From JAFGCR01 sp964538225 (lineage in GTDB: Bacteria; Patescibacteriota; Gracilibacteria; UM-FILTER-43-11), in contig CAZIDW010000061.1 of assembly GCA_964538225.1 (NCBI GenBank), positions 1 to 7,923 of the forward strand: a DNA stretch of 7,923 bases, written 5' to 3'. The first letter of the stretch is position 1. Each line of letters opens with the position of its first letter. The notes under the pieces were generated by a model. That model searched no databases. It saw only the letters and a list, made by a program, of their open reading frames with translations, and was not told where the DNA came from. Below, piece after piece: positions 7,301-7,923 of the stretch. A program made the position numbers and the translations under genes.

Positions 7301-7923
7301 ACGATTGCCTCCCTTACGAATTTTGATTTTGATGATGACGGCGATGAGGATGTCGCCGCGGTGCTGTCGGACGGACGCATACGGCTGTTTACCCAGGGCC
7401 CCACCGACCCCGTCATCCGGGACCGCGGCGACATCGCGTTCATGGGAGACGGGGCTTTAAGCATCATCCCGTTTGATTTTAAGGAGGACGGGTATGACGA
7501 TCTGCTGGTCGCCACGGATGAAGGCCGCCTGGCCATCCTCCACAATGACGAGGAAGTCCTTACCCGCAGTGACGCCAAAATAAAAGTCGGCAAAAAACTG
7601 TATCAGATATTAAAGGCGGACATGGACGCGGACGGTCATCCGGATCTCGTCACCGTGGACAGCCGGGGGGATATCCGTATTTTTTATAACCAAAGTCCGG
7701 ATTTGTTACAGCAGGGCGTTCCGCCGCCCATTCCCGCCGAAGACCAGATTCCGGAAAACGGCGTGTTCATCGGCAATTACGGGTTCAGCCTCCAGCTGGG
7801 CCAGAACCTGAAAAGCGACCTGGCGGTCCGTTTTCCCGGTATGCCGCAGCCGGACGGGTCTGTGGCTGATCCTCCGCCGCCCCCTGAACCTCCGCCCCCC
7901 GGAGACAATGAATACGGCCTGCC
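4340..7923 (+). CDS. giant secreted multidomain protein, C-terminal segment (runs off window)
   Basis: This continues the gene starting at 2532. The frame starting at 4340 stays open for 1,194 codons to the right edge without a stop. In order I read: helical DUF-like region (4361-5230; MAINRVYQSM, LQLVARAMLEE, HQLILKKYM), a Glu/Ala-rich helix (5150-5230), a tryptophan- and cysteine-containing stretch with Cys codons at 5276, 5327 and 5384, about three Ig-like beta domains (roughly 5465-6355), an unassigned beta-rich region (6360-7250), three FG-GAP/VCBS-type calcium-binding repeats (7300-7690), and a proline-rich linker near 7870-7910. This build suits a cell-surface or secreted adhesin-like protein, but no partner, ligand or enzyme activity can be read from it. 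GC-rich codons match gpmI and give no hint of transfer. The C terminus, including any cell-wall or membrane anchor, lies outside the window. Confidence 0.85.
5465..6355 (+). other. about three Ig-like (Big_1/invasin-type) beta domains in the giant protein
   Basis: Three stretches of about 90-105 residues repeat the same pattern: a residue pair such as GE or GQ, then an alternating strand, then a turn with Asp/Gly/Asn. Examples are RGESVPVKVRVLNSEEEAVVG (one residue longer than needed here; core VKVRVLNSE), YKITAILTDPEGEPINN and NLPVRVTDVFGNTTP. Each is followed by a strand of the GTLTVDV or GKVNLIT type. That is the look of bacterial Ig-like domains in invasins and adhesins, where they act as stiff spacers. 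Domain boundaries are approximate, and the third is the clearest. Confidence 0.5.
7300..7690 (+). other. FG-GAP/VCBS-type calcium-binding repeats in the giant protein
   Basis: Three acidic loops with the DxDxDG pattern, or close to it, occur at 7325-7351 (DFDDDGDED), 7475-7501 (DFKEDGYDD) and 7619-7645 (DMDADGHPD). They start 150 and 144 bases apart, that is 50 and 48 residues. Each is followed by a hydrophobic strand and a Gly turn (VAAVLSDGRIRLF, LLVATDEGRLAIL, LVTVDSRGDIRIF). This is the repeat of FG-GAP/VCBS beta-propeller blades, as in integrin alpha chains and many bacterial surface proteins. The second loop has Lys and Glu in place of other residues and may bind calcium more weakly. 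A full propeller has about seven blades, so more may lie beyond the window. Confidence 0.8.

Overview
The window is a bacterial scaffold fragment with three plus-strand genes, two runs of N, and no RNA gene, insertion sequence or CRISPR array that I could see. Coding DNA is fairly GC-rich except in the middle gene, and intergenic DNA is AT-rich. Two features suggest a candidate-phyla-radiation (Patescibacteria) genome, perhaps of the Peregrinibacteria type: a giant secreted protein with a style I associate with that group, and short TTGG-type repeats between genes. This is inference from general likeness and no taxonomic marker is present. TGA ends the phosphoglycerate mutase exactly where its family ends, so the recoded UGA=Gly table of Gracilibacteria/SR1 is unlikely.

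Layout. Positions 1-157 hold a possible C-terminal scrap of an upstream gene, a 12-bp palindrome, a 7-bp periodic repeat and a good promoter. Positions 158-1666 encode a complete cofactor-independent phosphoglycerate mutase (gpmI) with all catalytic residues visible. Positions 1774-2345 encode a small, AT-richer coiled-coil protein built on nearly identical 33-bp (11-residue) tandem repeats. A 100-N gap interrupts the array, and a near-consensus sigma70 promoter lies upstream. From 2532 to the right edge runs one giant exported protein of at least about 1,790 residues. Its parts are a signal peptide, an alpha/beta domain that may resemble the gingipain (peptidase C25) fold but has no cysteine nucleophile, helical and cysteine-containing regions, Ig-like beta domains, an FG-GAP/VCBS-type calcium-binding repeat set, and a proline-rich tail cut by the window end. 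A 10-N gap at 4329-4338 shifts its frame, so it is annotated as two segments of one gene.

The genes do not form an obvious pathway. gpmI is a glycolytic housekeeping gene, and the other two look like separate transcription units. None of the three has a recognisable Shine-Dalgarno sequence at a proper distance. The most interesting objects are the giant surface protein and the in-frame hendecad array, whose copy number could vary without breaking the gene.
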